Origin: Ariolimax columbianus
Taxonomy: Eukaryota; Mollusca; Gastropoda; Stylommatophora; Arionidae
Assembly: GCA_036924085.1 (NCBI GenBank)
Contig: JAVGWX010000013.1
Coordinates: 47,577,175 to 47,641,174, forward strand
Direction of reading: 5' to 3'
Length of the DNA: 64,000 nt
The notes under the pieces: generated by a model
What the model was told of the DNA's origin: nothing
Database searches by the model: none
The model's input: the letters and a program-made list of their open reading frames with translations, nothing else
Shown here: positions 1 to 9,890 of the stretch, piece by piece
Layout: each line of letters opens with the position of its first letter
How positions within the stretch are numbered: position 1 is the first letter of the stretch
Program-made: the position numbers and the translations under genes

Positions 1-54
1 TATAAATATATACGTTCAAGTAATAAAGTGTATACCGGCATCTTGTTTCTCCAG

Positions 55-276
55 ATCCAGTGCCTGTGAGGTCAACCAACAACCCTTATGCAGTCCAGCG
101 ACCACATGCATCTGCAAACCTGCTTGAACGACAAGGCTCATTCAGGGGATTTGAAAAGCTTCAAGAAAGCTCTTCGCCCTTCAAACGAACATTATCACTT
201 CGACTAAATGAGCTGCCATCCACACTGCAGAGACAGAATGCTATCATGGAGTCCCCCACACGGAACGGAGATTTGG
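55..276 (+). CDS. numb: numb, internal coding exon (central phosphosite region)
   Basis: Numb is a membrane-associated endocytic adaptor that is inherited asymmetrically at cell division and antagonises Notch. The exon opens after a pyrimidine-rich acceptor ending TTTCTCCAG at 54 and closes at a GTGAGA donor at 277. It reads DPVPVRSTNNPY, then LLERQGSFRGFEKL and SSPFKRTLSLRLNELPSTLQR. The RQGSFRGF and FKRxLSLR segments are the central, highly conserved part of Numb. In mammalian Numb they carry kinase-target serines that control membrane release and 14-3-3 binding (established knowledge). The exon ends in phase 1 (GATTTGG), which matches the next exon. The N-terminal PTB domain must lie upstream of the window. 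An acceptor at 60 would keep the same frame, so the 5' boundary could move by 6 bases. Reading past the donor gives a stop at about 302, so the splice is required. Confidence 0.9.
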
Positions 277-299
277 GTGAGAGACATGGTCACATGTTT

Positions 300-650
300 T
301 AACTTAACTTAACATCTTTATACTGGTTTAGAAGACTGCAGAGTCTGTATACAACCAGTTTCATTTACATTTCCTTTCTCTAAACGTTATGTTCATCCGA
401 TCTATTCTTAAATGCATTAATTATCCCTGCTTCCACTGCTTCATGTGTCAATGCATTCCAAGCATTCACACTCTCTGATTAAAAAAACATTTCTTAATAT
501 CTAATCTGGACCTTTCTTTAGTTAATTTGTAGCCATGCCCTCTTGTTCTTGTAGGTGGTTGTGTTTTGAAAAACTTGTAATAGTCTAATTTATCCTTTCC
601 TTTGATTATCTTATAAACCTGCATTAAGCCACCTCAAATTTATTCATGTA
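300..650 (-). mobile_element. CR1-like LINE 3' fragment
   Basis: The stretch starts with the element's 3' end (TTAACTTAACATCTTTATAC on the + strand) and continues through the conserved GGTTTAGAAGACT and GAGTCTGTATACAACCAG block. The same block recurs about ten times in the window. It is 5' truncated and too decayed to encode protein. Confidence 0.8.
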
Positions 651-805
651 ATCGTTTGGATGAACATATATGTAATACTTCATCTTCTTCGGTTTTTTTC
701 CTGAAAAGGAAGTTGTCTCGTAGTTTACAACAAGAATTAGGTATAATTCTTCCGGCCTGAAACGTCCAGTTTCAACTGGCTTTCTTGGGTGCTGAGTTTG
801 CCTTT

Positions 806-1205
806 CTTAACTTAAACGTCTTTATACTGGTTTAGAAGACTCAGCAGAATCTGTATACAAACATTTTTTTCTACTCAATTTGATATAAAAATATATGTGC
901 ATCCAAAAATCTATTTTTGAATGCATTAACTGACCCTCGCATCACTATTTCCTGTGGTGATGCATTCCAAACATACACCACTCTGACTGAAAAAGTATTT
1001 TCTAATATCTAATATGAACATTTCTTTGATTAATTTGTGGCTGTTTTTAGAAAAATTGTGAATAGAATAATTTATTTTTATCGTTGATTATCTTATAAAC
1101 CTGTATTAATTTAACTCGGAATTCTCTTTTATAGACAATGTAAGCCAGTTTTTGTTAGTCTTTCCTCATAACTGTAGTTGTAGAATCCCACTACCAGTTT
1201 TGTGG
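806..1205 (-). mobile_element. CR1-like LINE 3' fragment
   Basis: A second copy of the same 3' region, in the same orientation as the copy at 300-650. It runs from CTTAACTTAAACGTCTTTATAC to the segment equivalent to GTCGCTCTTCTTTG in other copies, where it merges into the TTG repeat. The trinucleotide expansion therefore starts inside the LINE sequence. Confidence 0.75.
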
Positions 1206-2088
1206 CTCTTATTTGTTGTTGCGTCAGTTGTTGTTGTTGCTTCTGTTGTTGTTACTTCTGTTGTTATTGCTTCAGTTGTTGTTTCTGTTGTTGTTGCTTC
1301 TGTTGTTCTTTGTTGCTTCAGTTGTTGTTGTTGCTTCTGTTGTTGTTACTTCTGTTGTTGTTGCTTTTGTTGTTGTTGCTTCTGTTGTTGTTGTTGCTTC
1401 TGTTGTTCTTTGTTGCTTCTGTTGTTGTTGTTGCTTCTGTTGTTCTTTGTTGCTTCAGTTGTTGTTGTTGCTTCTGTTGTTGTTACTTCTGTTGTTTTAG
1501 TTGCTTCTGTTGTTGTTGCTTTTGTTGTTGTTGCTTCTGTTGTTGTTGTTACTTCTGTTCTTGTTGTTACTTCTGTTGTTGTTGCTTTTGTTGTTGTTGC
1601 TTCTGTTGTTGTTGTTACTTCTGTTGTTGTTGTTGCTTCTGTTGTTGTTGCTTTTGTTGTTGTTGTTACTTCTGTTCTTGTTGTTGCTTCTGTTGTTCTT
1701 TGTTGCTTCTGTTGTTGTTGTTGCTTCTGTTGTTCTTTGTTGCTTCAGTTGTTGTTGTTGCTTCTGTTGTTGTTACTTCTGTTGTTTTAGTTGCTTCTGT
1801 TGTTGTTGCTTTTGTTGTTGTTGCTTCTGTTGTTGTTGTTACTTCTGTTCTTGTTGTTACTTCTGTTGTTGTTGCTTTTGTTGTTGTTGCTTCTGTTGTT
1901 GTTGTTACTTCTGTTGTTGTTGTTGCTTCTGTTGTTGTTGCTTTTGTTGTTGTTGTTACTTCTGTTCTTGTTGTTGCTTCTGTTGTTGTTGTTGTTCTTG
2001 TTGTTGCTTCTGTTGTTGATGCTTCTGTTGCTGTTGTTTCTGTTGTTGTTGTTGTTGTTGTTGGTTCTGTTGTTATTTCACCTGTCAC
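1206..2088. repeat. TTG / TTGCTTCTG simple repeat with internal 290-bp duplication
   Basis: About 880 bp of interspersed TTGTTG, CTTCTG and ACTTCTG units. The segment at about 1450-1690 recurs almost unchanged at about 1740-1980, an offset of 290 bases, so a block duplication is superimposed on the short-unit repeat. Long open frames on both strands (Leu-, Val- or Cys-rich on +, Thr/Glu-rich on -) are by-products of the repeat. Confidence 0.9.
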
Positions 2089-2264
2089 TGACTAACGTAA
2101 TCTGATCAGAATGTTTCACCTGACCGTGACCAACATGGTCTGATCAGTATTTTTGTTCCTTTATATATATGCCAGTATATTAGCCACCTTCTCCTAGATA
2201 CCTGGCACAGTCAAATCTCTGACACCTCACCCTTGACAACACTGTCCACTATGGCACTGCCTTT

Positions 2265-2559
2265 ACTTTTTTTTATTTTTATTTTTATTTTTTTTTATTT
2301 TAATTTTTTTATTTATTTGCGTTCACCTTATTTATCTATTCCCGAAGGCGTGTGCGCGTTACACTGTGGTTTTTATTTTGCGCCTGTCGGCCCAGTGCAT
2401 CCGACTTCAGCATGCATTTTTTTATGTAAGGGTCTGCTTCCTCCTGCATTTTATAAGGGTTTGCTTCCCCGGGGTAACAGCCGGTGCTGTGATGGGGATC
2501 GAACCCAGCACCTTCTGGTTGTGAGCCGTGCCACTTAACCACTAGGCCACGCCGTCCCC
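2265..2559 (-). mobile_element. tRNA-headed SINE, family 2
   Basis: Read on the - strand, it begins GGGGACGGCGTGGCCTAGTGG, which resembles a tRNA A box (GGCCTAGTGGTTAAG). A B-box-like GGTTCGATCCCC follows. The body ends in an A-rich tail, seen here as poly-T at 2265-2318. Four other copies lie in the window. Confidence 0.85.
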
Positions 2560-2656
2560 ATCTTTACCTTTTAATTTGTTATTGCGATTTCCATAGGATG
2601 TCAGCATGGAAATTGTTGTGGCATTTCTGTGATGTTCATCTGTCTTGTCACTTCAG

Positions 2657-2893
2657 CTATTGGTGGAGCTACCCCTGATGTGTCCCAGGAACAAGAGGAC
2701 AGCATAGCTCAGATGTGTCAACAGCTGACTCAGGGTCTGACAGCACTGACGTCCGACGACCCATTTTCAGGTGTTCCCAACCAAGGGGGCTCCTCCCAAG
2801 GACATGTGCTCACACACCAAACATCTCTTCCGACCCACCTGCATCACAGCGATGCTGTTCTGACACGACAGCGTACATTACCAGCTCCACAAA
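2657..2893 (+). CDS. numb: numb, penultimate coding exon
   Basis: The exon runs from a TGTCACTTCAG acceptor to a GTAAGT donor at 2894. It enters in phase 1 and leaves in phase 1, so it joins both neighbouring exons without a frame change. It encodes AIGGATPDVSQEQEDSIAQM, then CQQLTQGLTALTSDDPFSGV and a Gln/His/Ser/Thr-rich stretch. In vertebrate Numb the equivalent segment is the acidic ESISSLCSQITNAF-type helix followed by a DPF motif. DPF motifs bind the alpha-adaptin ear of AP-2, linking Numb to clathrin endocytosis (established knowledge). The DPF here is at about residue 40 of the exon. The rest is low-complexity and probably disordered. No stop codon or frameshift is present. Confidence 0.88.
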
Positions 2894-3044
2894 GTAAGTG
2901 GTCTAGCCTTATTGAGAACTGGGCGATGCTAGGTTATCTATTTAATTCTTCGTCTTTTTTCTATCCTTTGTTTTGTTAAATGCTTGCCTATCTAAATACT
3001 CATGGTGGACACACACACTTTCAGCCTCAGGCCACAGTCCATTT

Positions 3045-3390
3045 AGGTTAACTTAAAGTCTTTATACTGGTTAAGAAAGGCTATAAAAACAGCAGTTGAG
3101 ATCTGGCACCAACAGCTTGACTTGGGCGAATTGTTGCCAATGGATTTGGTCATTTTTAGTGAACCAATTCGGTTCTGGAGGTGCAGTGAACAAAGAAAAA
3201 TAGATTTTCTTGTTGGGGACGGCGATCAACATCATCATCACTGCCCATGGGATAAATGTCACCTTGCAAGTTTGGTGCATAGGCCACATCGACAACATCC
3301 TGCCAGTGTGCACTGTCTTGGTCTGCTCTTTCTGCATCTCTCCAGGTGGAATATTTTAATTTTAGCTCTCTCTCTCTCTCTATCAAATGC
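3045..3390 (-). mobile_element. LINE 3'-end debris in numb intron
   Basis: A 40-base CR1-like 3' end (TTAACTTAAAGTCTTTATACTGG) at 3048-3085 is followed by a decayed LINE C-terminal fragment. On the - strand that fragment reads WRDAERADQDSAHWQDVV, similar to the WRxAERAxxDxxxWRxVV ends of other LINE copies in the window. A short CT repeat follows. It occupies most of the 664-base intron between numb exons. Confidence 0.5.
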
Positions 3391-3557
3391 TTAGAGAGCC
3401 AATTATGAATTAGTAAAAGAAGCATTTTATATTTTAAAATGTAAGTTTTTTATTTCTTTTTGATTATTATACATTTCTTAAATAATTTTATTACTAACAA
3501 AATATAAGTTTTGGGTCTTTGTTTTTTAATAATCTTTTGATCTTGTGTTCATCTTAG

Positions 3558-4093
3558 CTCTTCAGCCAGCTAGACAGCCCGTGACCAACCCATGGGGGAA
3601 TGCAAGAGGGTCAGAAATTGCACCCATTACCTGGACCACAGCAACAGCTCCTACTAAAACAACCGCGACAAACAGCACCAAAAACAACAACCCATTTACT
3701 ACGACAGCAGAGTCTTACCCCCAACCTCAGCCTGCCATCCAGAATGGATCACAACATACTTTTCCTCAGGCATCACATGAAGTGGTCAATCAGCTGCAGC
3801 ATCCTCATCACGGGACTGCTGATTCCCGCAGCCAATTTTCATCAAACACTGGAACGGCTAGAGACTGGCAGACTACCCAGCCGCGCAAACATGACTCCCT
3901 CCAGAACGGCGCCGTTGATGCTCCCGGCCCTACACACCCTTGGCCAGTCTCAGCACACTCAGTTCCCTCTACCTCTCCTAAAGGTACAGGAGTGGATCCC
4001 TTTGATGTGGCTTGGGCTGCCAAATCTTTGAACGGATCAAATCCAAACCCCTTTGGGACAAAGTCAGTAAACCAGTTTCAAGTGCAGCTGTAG
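3558..4093 (+). CDS. numb: numb, terminal coding exon with NPF motif
   Basis: The exon starts after GTTCATCTTAG at 3557 in phase 1 (joining as T-LQPARQPVTNPWGN) and ends at a TAG stop at 4091-4093. It encodes about 178 residues. Most are Pro/Thr/Gln/Asn-rich and probably disordered. A conserved C-terminus follows: GVDPFDVAWAAKSLN, then SNPNPFGTK, ending NQFQVQL. Vertebrate Numb ends with the same order of elements: DPFxxxWAA, NPF and a TFEIEL-type tail. The NPF motif binds EH domains of Eps15-type endocytic proteins and the DPF binds AP-2 (established knowledge). All of these elements are intact, so the gene looks functional. The 3' UTR follows, with a LINE insertion 103 bases past the stop. 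Confidence 0.92.
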
Positions 4094-4196
4094 GAAAAGA
4101 ATCTCAGCCGCACTGAGGAATCTTTCTCGTCCGCCATGTTTTAAAAAAAAATTATATCTACAGGCCAGTTCTGTAGGGATTTCAGAATGCTTGGCA

Positions 4197-4576
4197 AACG
4201 GCTTATTAGAGCTAGATACATGACCAAATGGGAAAGAGAACATACTGGCTACACAAAAAAATGATGCCTATTACCAGTTGAACAGAAGAGAGCAGGTCAT
4301 GGTTTTCAGACTTCGCACTGGCCACAATAGACTGAGGTACCACCTATTCAACAAATTGAAGATAGGTGGCACCGACGAATGCACGTGTGATACCGGGAAA
4401 ATGACCGCTGAACATTTGCTGCAAAACTGCCCGACATACGAGGATCAGAGAGAGCAGATGTGGGCATCACCAGTGGCAACACTAGACAAGCTGTATGGCA
4501 GTGTCGACAGCCTCAGGATGACAGCTGCTTTTTTCGAAAAAATTAAGGTTGACGTCTGACAGCGTAAGAAGAAGAA
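4197..4576 (+). mobile_element. 5'-truncated RNase H-type LINE with 13-bp TSD, in numb 3' flank
   Basis: The insert is bounded by exact copies of AGAATGCTTGGCA at 4184-4196 and 4577-4589, the duplication expected from target-primed reverse transcription. It encodes the last ~100 residues of the element also found at 53012-54603 (NRREQVMVFRLRTGHNRLRY, then a Cys/His cluster CTCDTGKMTAEHLLQNC). It ends in an AAG/AGA-repeat tail. One extra A near 4255 breaks the frame upstream. It lies 103 bases after the numb stop codon, so it may be transcribed in the numb 3' UTR. Confidence 0.9.
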
Positions 4577-4589
4577 GAATGCTTGGCAT

Positions 4590-4925
4590 CATATTTGCAC
4601 TTTTTGGTGCAGACATAGACAAAACACCTGTTTGGGTTGTATGGAACCATAGTAGTCAGTGCTCCCCCCTGACCCTGCACCTCTCTCTCTCTTGATTACT
4701 TGTTCTATGATAGTGTGCTTCACTTACCCCCTCTAGCTGATGGTGTCGACTTCATCTTAACCTCATTTGCTGTGACAGCTTGCATACCACTGGGGTTTAA
4801 AACCCAACCTTTGGCAAGTTTACTAGGTATGTCAAGGTCCACCACCATGTAAGTGAGGTAGACCTGAGCAGGTGAAGCACTTTCATCCGGAATCCTTCTT
4901 CTGAACCCTTTAGGAAAGTGAGTTG
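4590..4925. other. numb 3' flank, no recognised feature
   Basis: No coding sequence or repeat recognised. It may be 3' UTR. The nearest AATAAA on the + strand that I noticed is at about 5280, after a SINE, so the end of the transcript is uncertain. Confidence 0.3.
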
Positions 4926-4929
4926 CTAT

Positions 4930-5240
4930 TTATTACCTTTAATTGTGGTCGAGAGGCAAGGCAATTGCTTCTCAAAGCGGTGAACGAAATGGAATGCTAT
5001 GGGTTCGAGCCCCCCAGATTTCAAGCGACACCTGGTCTCAAAGGAGACCAGAGTGCCTGCCCCCTGAATTATCTCCAGTCATCTTGACTTATGTCTTGCA
5101 ACTGTCTAAGGTAGCTTGGGTCCAGAGAGTGAAGTCGATGACAAGCGCAGTTTCTTCCTCACTATAATCCAATATACAGCGCAAGTTACATCATCAAAAC
5201 ATAACTGTCAGTTGATGTCGCCATCATCGCTTGCGATGGG
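4930..5240 (+). mobile_element. tRNA-headed SINE, family 3
   Basis: A tRNA-like head has an A-box-like GTCGAGAGGCAAGGC and a B-box-like GGGTTCGAGCCCC near 4999. A body containing TCATCTTGACTTATGTCTTG and CACTATAATCC follows. A second copy lies inverted at 14645-14880 with the same body. Confidence 0.65.
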
Positions 5241-5329
5241 CAACTAACTACTAAATAATATATATAAATTTATCCATGGAAATAAAGTTTCAATACTGAA
5301 TTAAGATCGTTTAATTCCAATGTCAATTC

Positions 5330-5740
5330 AGAACTCCCGTACGGAGCAGACACTTGGAGAACAATAAAGGCAATACAGGGAAAACTCCAGTCGTTCATGA
5401 ATAAATGTTTGTGGAGGATAATGGGTATAGACTGGTAAGACATGGTCAGGAATGAAGATCTATGGGATAGGAGTCAACAACAACCAGTGGAGCAACGTGG
5501 GAAATGAGGTCAGATAGGCTGCATGCTGTGGGAAGCACTGCCAAACTTGGTTAGACAAGCCCTGACTTGGAATCCACAAGTGAAAAAGAAGAGGAGGTAG
5601 AACAAGAAACACTTGGAGAAGAAAATGAACTTTGATCCCTGGACAAGAGGCAAGAGAGCAGCTCAAGATTGAACTTGCTGGAGGAGGGTTGTCAATGGTA
5701 TATGTTCTAAAAGGAGTGACGGGAATTGATTGATTGAGTC
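5330..5740 (+). mobile_element. LINE fragment, (TTGA)n-tailed group
   Basis: The decayed reading YGADTWRTIKAIQGKLQSFM and NKCLWRIMGIDW matches the YGSETWR...INRCLRRIL region downstream of the reverse transcriptase catalytic core. The same region is better preserved at 21530-22042. The copy ends in GACGGGAATTGATTGATTGAG, a short TTGA-repeat tail. Frameshifts and stops are present. Confidence 0.7.
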
Positions 5741-5789
5741 TCTTTGATGCCCTTTATCTTGTGATATGAGGAGCTGCTTTGGGACATAT

Positions 5790-5900
5790 GATTTTCCAAG
5801 TGGTTAGGATAACAGTATTTGTCAAAAGGACACGAGATTGAACCCTTCTAAGGAGTGTGCCTATCGGAGGTGAAACAAAAACCATATCATGCATATACGC
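5790..5900 (+). repeat. tRNA-like SINE head remnant
   Basis: GTGGTTAGGATAACAG followed by GAGATTGAACCCTTC resembles degenerate A and B boxes. A single weak copy with no clear ends. Confidence 0.25.
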
Positions 5901-6544
5901 ACTATGCTATGACTGTTGTTATGTAGTCTTTATTCCTTTGCCCTATAAATTTTCCTGGCTGATCCCAGCAATAAGAAAGAAGTGGTAAAGATAGTTTTAT
6001 TAATACTGCCCTTGAATAATGTTTACACCATTTGAACGCTAATATCGGAGAACCTATTCAAGATAGCCAGTTTGGGCTGTTTGTATCTGGCGCTGTAAGG
6101 ATTGCGTTGAATGTATGGGATCACATGTAGTCCTTCTGCTGTTTTTAGTTTTGGGGCAAATGGCATAAGTGCAGTAGACAAAATGGCAGAGGTAAATATG
6201 TTTTCTGTCAAAGCAATGCTTGTGGTGGATTGTAAAGTGTTTTTGAGAATGTGATTGAGGGTGCAGAAAACGGAGGACATAATTCGAAACGGTACCACCG
6301 TCATGTGTAACGATTATGAGAATACGTGACAAGTTTAAGGAGGACGGAACTGAGTGTGATGTGAAGTGCAGCTGGAAGAGAAGGAAAAAGTACAAAAGAA
6401 GTGCAAAGGCGATGTTGCAGACTTTCACAAGATCCCCCACAGAAGTCCATACGGCAAGCTCCACGTGAATCAGGTGAAAGCAAGTCAAATGTCTGTCACA
6501 TTTTAGTGTAATCAAAATGTAAGCCCTACATTCCCAAGTTTCTT

Positions 6545-6710
6545 CAAGCTGTGTGTCAGACCAAAAGGTGCAAATATGGCAGTCAAGCTGTAAACTACGA
6601 TACAGCGCATTTCGTTCTCCAGACTACATCATGCTACTTGCAAAGCCCTTGTCAGGGCTTGGTAGCAGGAGATTGAGAACGAACAAAGCAGCAGAAGAAG
6701 AAGCAGCCTT
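6545..6710 (+). repeat. GAA-tailed dispersed repeat
   Basis: The block from GTGTCAGACCAAAAGGTGCA to AACGAACAAAGCAGCAGAAG ends in GAAGAAG. It recurs at 13395-13545 and 29060-29215, with diverged forms at 15840, 27755 and 55500. At 13395 it directly follows RNase H-type LINE C-terminal coding remnants. It is therefore probably the 3' UTR of such a LINE. Confidence 0.7.
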
Positions 6711-6829
6711 GAATGAGTTATTCATATTCACAAAGTGTAAACATTATTTTGGGGTACTCTGCATATTGACAGTTTTTAGGGCTCTATTACAAACCGATTT
6801 GAACTTTCTCACTTAGCAAGATGTACAAC

Positions 6830-7195
6830 TCCCCAAATGTTGGAGAGCCTTCTACCCTAGAGAGTTGTCTGATACAGGAATACAGATATAACACCTACAC
6901 AGTCCTCCTGCCCTTTGACTCTGCGGGCAAGAGTGATGGCATGAGCCACACTTAATTGTAGACAAGTATTTCTGAAAGAGTGGTCTGCAGACAACCTGCA
7001 TGCTCTTCTACTCCATTTTATGTCTTCCAATATGGATGCTCCATGCAGGAGATGTCTTGCAGTGCTGGTTTCTTTTACGTGAGGAGGTTGCTAGCCCCAT
7101 GAATAACCAAATTTAGTCACCACTTAATCTCCCATTGGGTAAAGTACACTATTCATTCCTCCCCAGTAAGGGGACTCGGGAGGGAGCCAATAACA
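6830..7195. other. no recognised feature
   Basis: Unique-looking sequence with no convincing frame, tandem structure or match to other parts of the window. Confidence 0.3.
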
Positions 7196-7480
7196 GCCAT
7201 TGGAAAAGCAAATTAAGTGAAAAAAAATGGGGCTGGATAGGACACATTCTGCGGAAGGCAGTCTAACATAGCCAGACAGGCTCTTACATGGAATCCTCAA
7301 GGGAGGTGAGAGAGAGATAGACACATAAATACGTGGAGAAGAGAATGTGAGGAGTTACAATTAAATAATTACATCTGGAGAGAGGCAGAAAGAGCAGCAT
7401 GGGACCGTGCATGCTGGCGAGGTGTTGTCGATGGCCTATGCACCGCGGAGAGCGACAGGCTTTGATTTGATTTATTGAAG
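7196..7480 (+). mobile_element. LINE 3' end, (TTGA)n-tailed group
   Basis: It reads GWIGHILRKA, then a decayed RRGRPRxTWRR-type segment, then WRGVVDGLCTAESDRL. It ends in GGCTTTGATTTGATTTATTG. Stops and frameshifts are present, and the 5' part is missing. Confidence 0.75.
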
Positions 7481-7689
7481 GGGTCTCGGGATCTGTAGTA
7501 GTAGCGTGAAGTGGATTGAGATGTTCTTTCCTCCATCAATAAAGGTCCTGGTATTCACAAAGGGGATGGTCAGTATTTGCAGCTAAACTGTCTTCTGTTA
7601 TCCTCAGCCAACCATTGCCTGACGGTGTCTTTCAGGGTAGAAGCAAACTCCAAACTCCCTCCACTTTGCTAGGTCAGCTATCATCTTTC

Positions 7690-7945
7690 ATATCTTAGTC
7701 GACCTGTACTTCTACAGGTGCAGATGCCCCTGTTCAGATCCCAGCTCTGGTATGAGTTGGATGTAGCCGGGAGAAGGGTTTTGTGCTTAGCGGGCTAGGC
7801 TGGAGCAGCTTAATACTCCACTGTGCTGGGACAAGCGTTTACGGAAGGTGGTTAAACAATGTGCGAGTCCATCTTAATAGTCTCAAACATTAGAGCAAAG
7901 TAGACCCGCAGCCTGTTAGTTACCATCTATGCTGCTCTAAAGAAA
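7690..7945. repeat. dispersed repeat shared with 13920-14045 and SINE tails
   Basis: The block with GACCTGTACTTCTACAGGTG, TGCTTAGCGGGCTAGGCTGG and the following GGTGGTTAAACAATGTGCG recurs inverted near 13920-14045. Its right part resembles the tail region of the family 1 SINE copies at 41255 and 61500. Boundaries are unclear. Confidence 0.5.
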
Positions 7946-8690
7946 CCACCTACATGGCCGGTGTTATGCAATCTCACACAGTTAGTCACCTTATGACATG
8001 CTCTCTGTAAGGCAGTGGTGCTATTCTTGTCCTTGTCATACACAAAGACCCCAACAAACCACTCCTCTTTCATATAGTTCTATTACACTTTATTTTTTTA
8101 ATCCTACTTCTATTGATTTCCATCAAGAAAGGCAATAACACAGGCTGACATCAGTTGTATAATGTAAATATTTGTGAATTTTTAAAAATTCAGAATTGTT
8201 GTGAATGAGACATTATTTGAAGCCATCATCTCGTTCTGTGAATGACAAATTTTTATTATATTTTATTATGCATTCTTTTTAATTTGTGTAATATGTGATA
8301 ATTTGTGACATTTTTCAGTGGTTGTCATTGACATATTACATAAATGTCAACTTGTACGCAGATGAGAACCTAACACAAGACCAATATGAACTTTACTAAA
8401 GGGGAAATGGTTCACGAAAAACTGCAGGACTATGATATTTTTGGGGGGGGGGGGGGGGGGGAAGAGAAGTATATAAGCCTTTACCCTTTTTCAGTCCTGG
8501 AAAAGTTTTTCAGATTTAATTTATGTCTTTCCACCCCGGGCAATCACAGCAATTCTTGACGTGTTTTATTCAAAATAAATTATTGAACAAATTGAGCTAA
8601 AATTAGAATTCAATCATTTTAACCATTACCACACTTAATTTTAAACGCAATTTCCCCTGCCACAGAATTATTTTTCAGCGCTTCATGTTC
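7946..8690. other. AT-rich unassigned sequence with poly-G run
   Basis: No coding or repeat identity recognised. A run of about 19 G lies at 8443-8461. A poly-C/G run of this kind recurs four more times in the window. Confidence 0.4.
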
Positions 8691-9370
8691 TTTCTAGGTT
8701 GTTCTTCTAGCCTGTATCTTTTTTATTTGATTGTCTATAGGTCTGATTTGTTTGTGTGTAGTGACATAAATTAATAAAGAACGTGTTAGTGTTATTGTTT
8801 TTGTTGTGTGCGTATTAGTTTGTGAGATACAAGAAGATGATAGTGTTGAAAAACACCACAAACATATAGACTCAACCGCTTTTGGCGTCCCTTGCTTGAA
8901 AAAAACAACAAATCTGTCCAAAACAGATTATCAATGTTAATAACCGCATCTGTCAGTTTCCACTAAAAACGTAATTACTGTATCAACATAAACGTACCTT
9001 AGAAAAATCTGTTGCAAAAACTAAACTTCCCCATTCTCAATGACAATATAAACGTACCTCATAAAAATCTGTTGCAAAAACTAAACTTCCCCATTCTCAA
9101 TGACGGGTAAAATCTTCAAATTCAAGTGAAAAACATGTCATTCCCAAAAGTTTAAAACAAATGTCAAAATCGCCATTGTTTTTAAACCAGACAAAACTGA
9201 AGTCAAACTCTCTACAATCAAATGAGCAGTATATTCAGATGATTTCTAATGTAGCCCAGTTTGGGTTATATATATATTTAGAACGGCCGTCGCTAACTTC
9301 GTCCGTACAACTTATCATTTATGTCCATTGCTTTGTAGTGACGAAGGTGCGATAAAAGTTAAGACACATA
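8690..9370. repeat. unclassified dispersed repeat (copy 1), with internal 59-bp duplication
   Basis: Sequence from about 8730 to 9260 aligns by eye with 52240-52790. Shared blocks include GATAGTGTTGAAAAA, CCGCTTT.(G/C)GCGTC, GTAATTA.TGTATC and CTTCAAAT.CAAGTGAAAAAC. A block from about 8990 to 9048, including AAAAATCTGTTGCAAAAACT and CCCCATTCTCAATGAC, is duplicated directly at about 9049-9104. No terminal repeats or protein recognised. Confidence 0.6.
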
Positions 9371-9890
9371 ATTAAACTATCTATGACATGAATAAAGATT
9401 ATGTATTAGTATGAAGTGTTAAATAGTATTAATATAGAGGTCGAAATTCAAGGGGAACATTTGTTTTACAAATTCATGTCTTGCGTATTTCAGCAATATT
9501 TAAATTCCATTACCACATACCTTTCTACTGTGTTCCGGTCAAAGTTCTAATCTGGCCTGTGCTAAATATCCATTAGTATTCCTTATGTATGACCATTGAC
9601 CTGATCAAGTAATAAATTATTTCTCGGGTCTTGCAACCAAACTTTCATTGCTCAAAATTTGTCAACTTTGAAATGTAACAACTTTCTTAAATGTTTATGA
9701 TTGGACAAAACATAAACTAACCTGACAGGGGTTGGTTGAATTGGGCGGAAATTAAAGATTTGTACCTAGCCTGATTCGTAATTTAAAAAAAGGCCAAAAC
9801 CAAACTTTTAGTTGGCGTGTCTGTGATGGTTGGCTCACAATTATAATTTTAGCCTGGTCCGTTTCATAGTGAAAGTCTCGTCTTCCTCGT
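9371..9890. other. no recognised feature
   Basis: AT-rich sequence without a convincing frame or a second copy in the window. Confidence 0.3.

Larger units (their letters stand above)
277..2656 (+). other. numb: numb intron filled with repeats
   Basis: This intron lies between two in-phase numb exons. It contains two CR1-like LINE 3' fragments, a 0.9 kb TTG/CTTCTG repeat and a tRNA-headed SINE with a poly-T/A tract, each annotated separately. The first CR1 fragment starts only about 25 bases after the splice donor. I see no exon-like sequence in it. Confidence 0.8.

Noticed and set aside
60..62. GTG as a start codon for the frame at 60-302
   Set aside because: This is an internal numb exon. 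The frame continues upstream to a splice acceptor and the stop at 302 lies beyond the donor at 277.
1152..2105. Long Leu-, Val-, Cys- or Thr-rich open frames on both strands
   Set aside because: They are produced by the TTG/CTTCTG repeat, which lacks stops in several frames. There is no initiation or splice context and the region is a numb intron.
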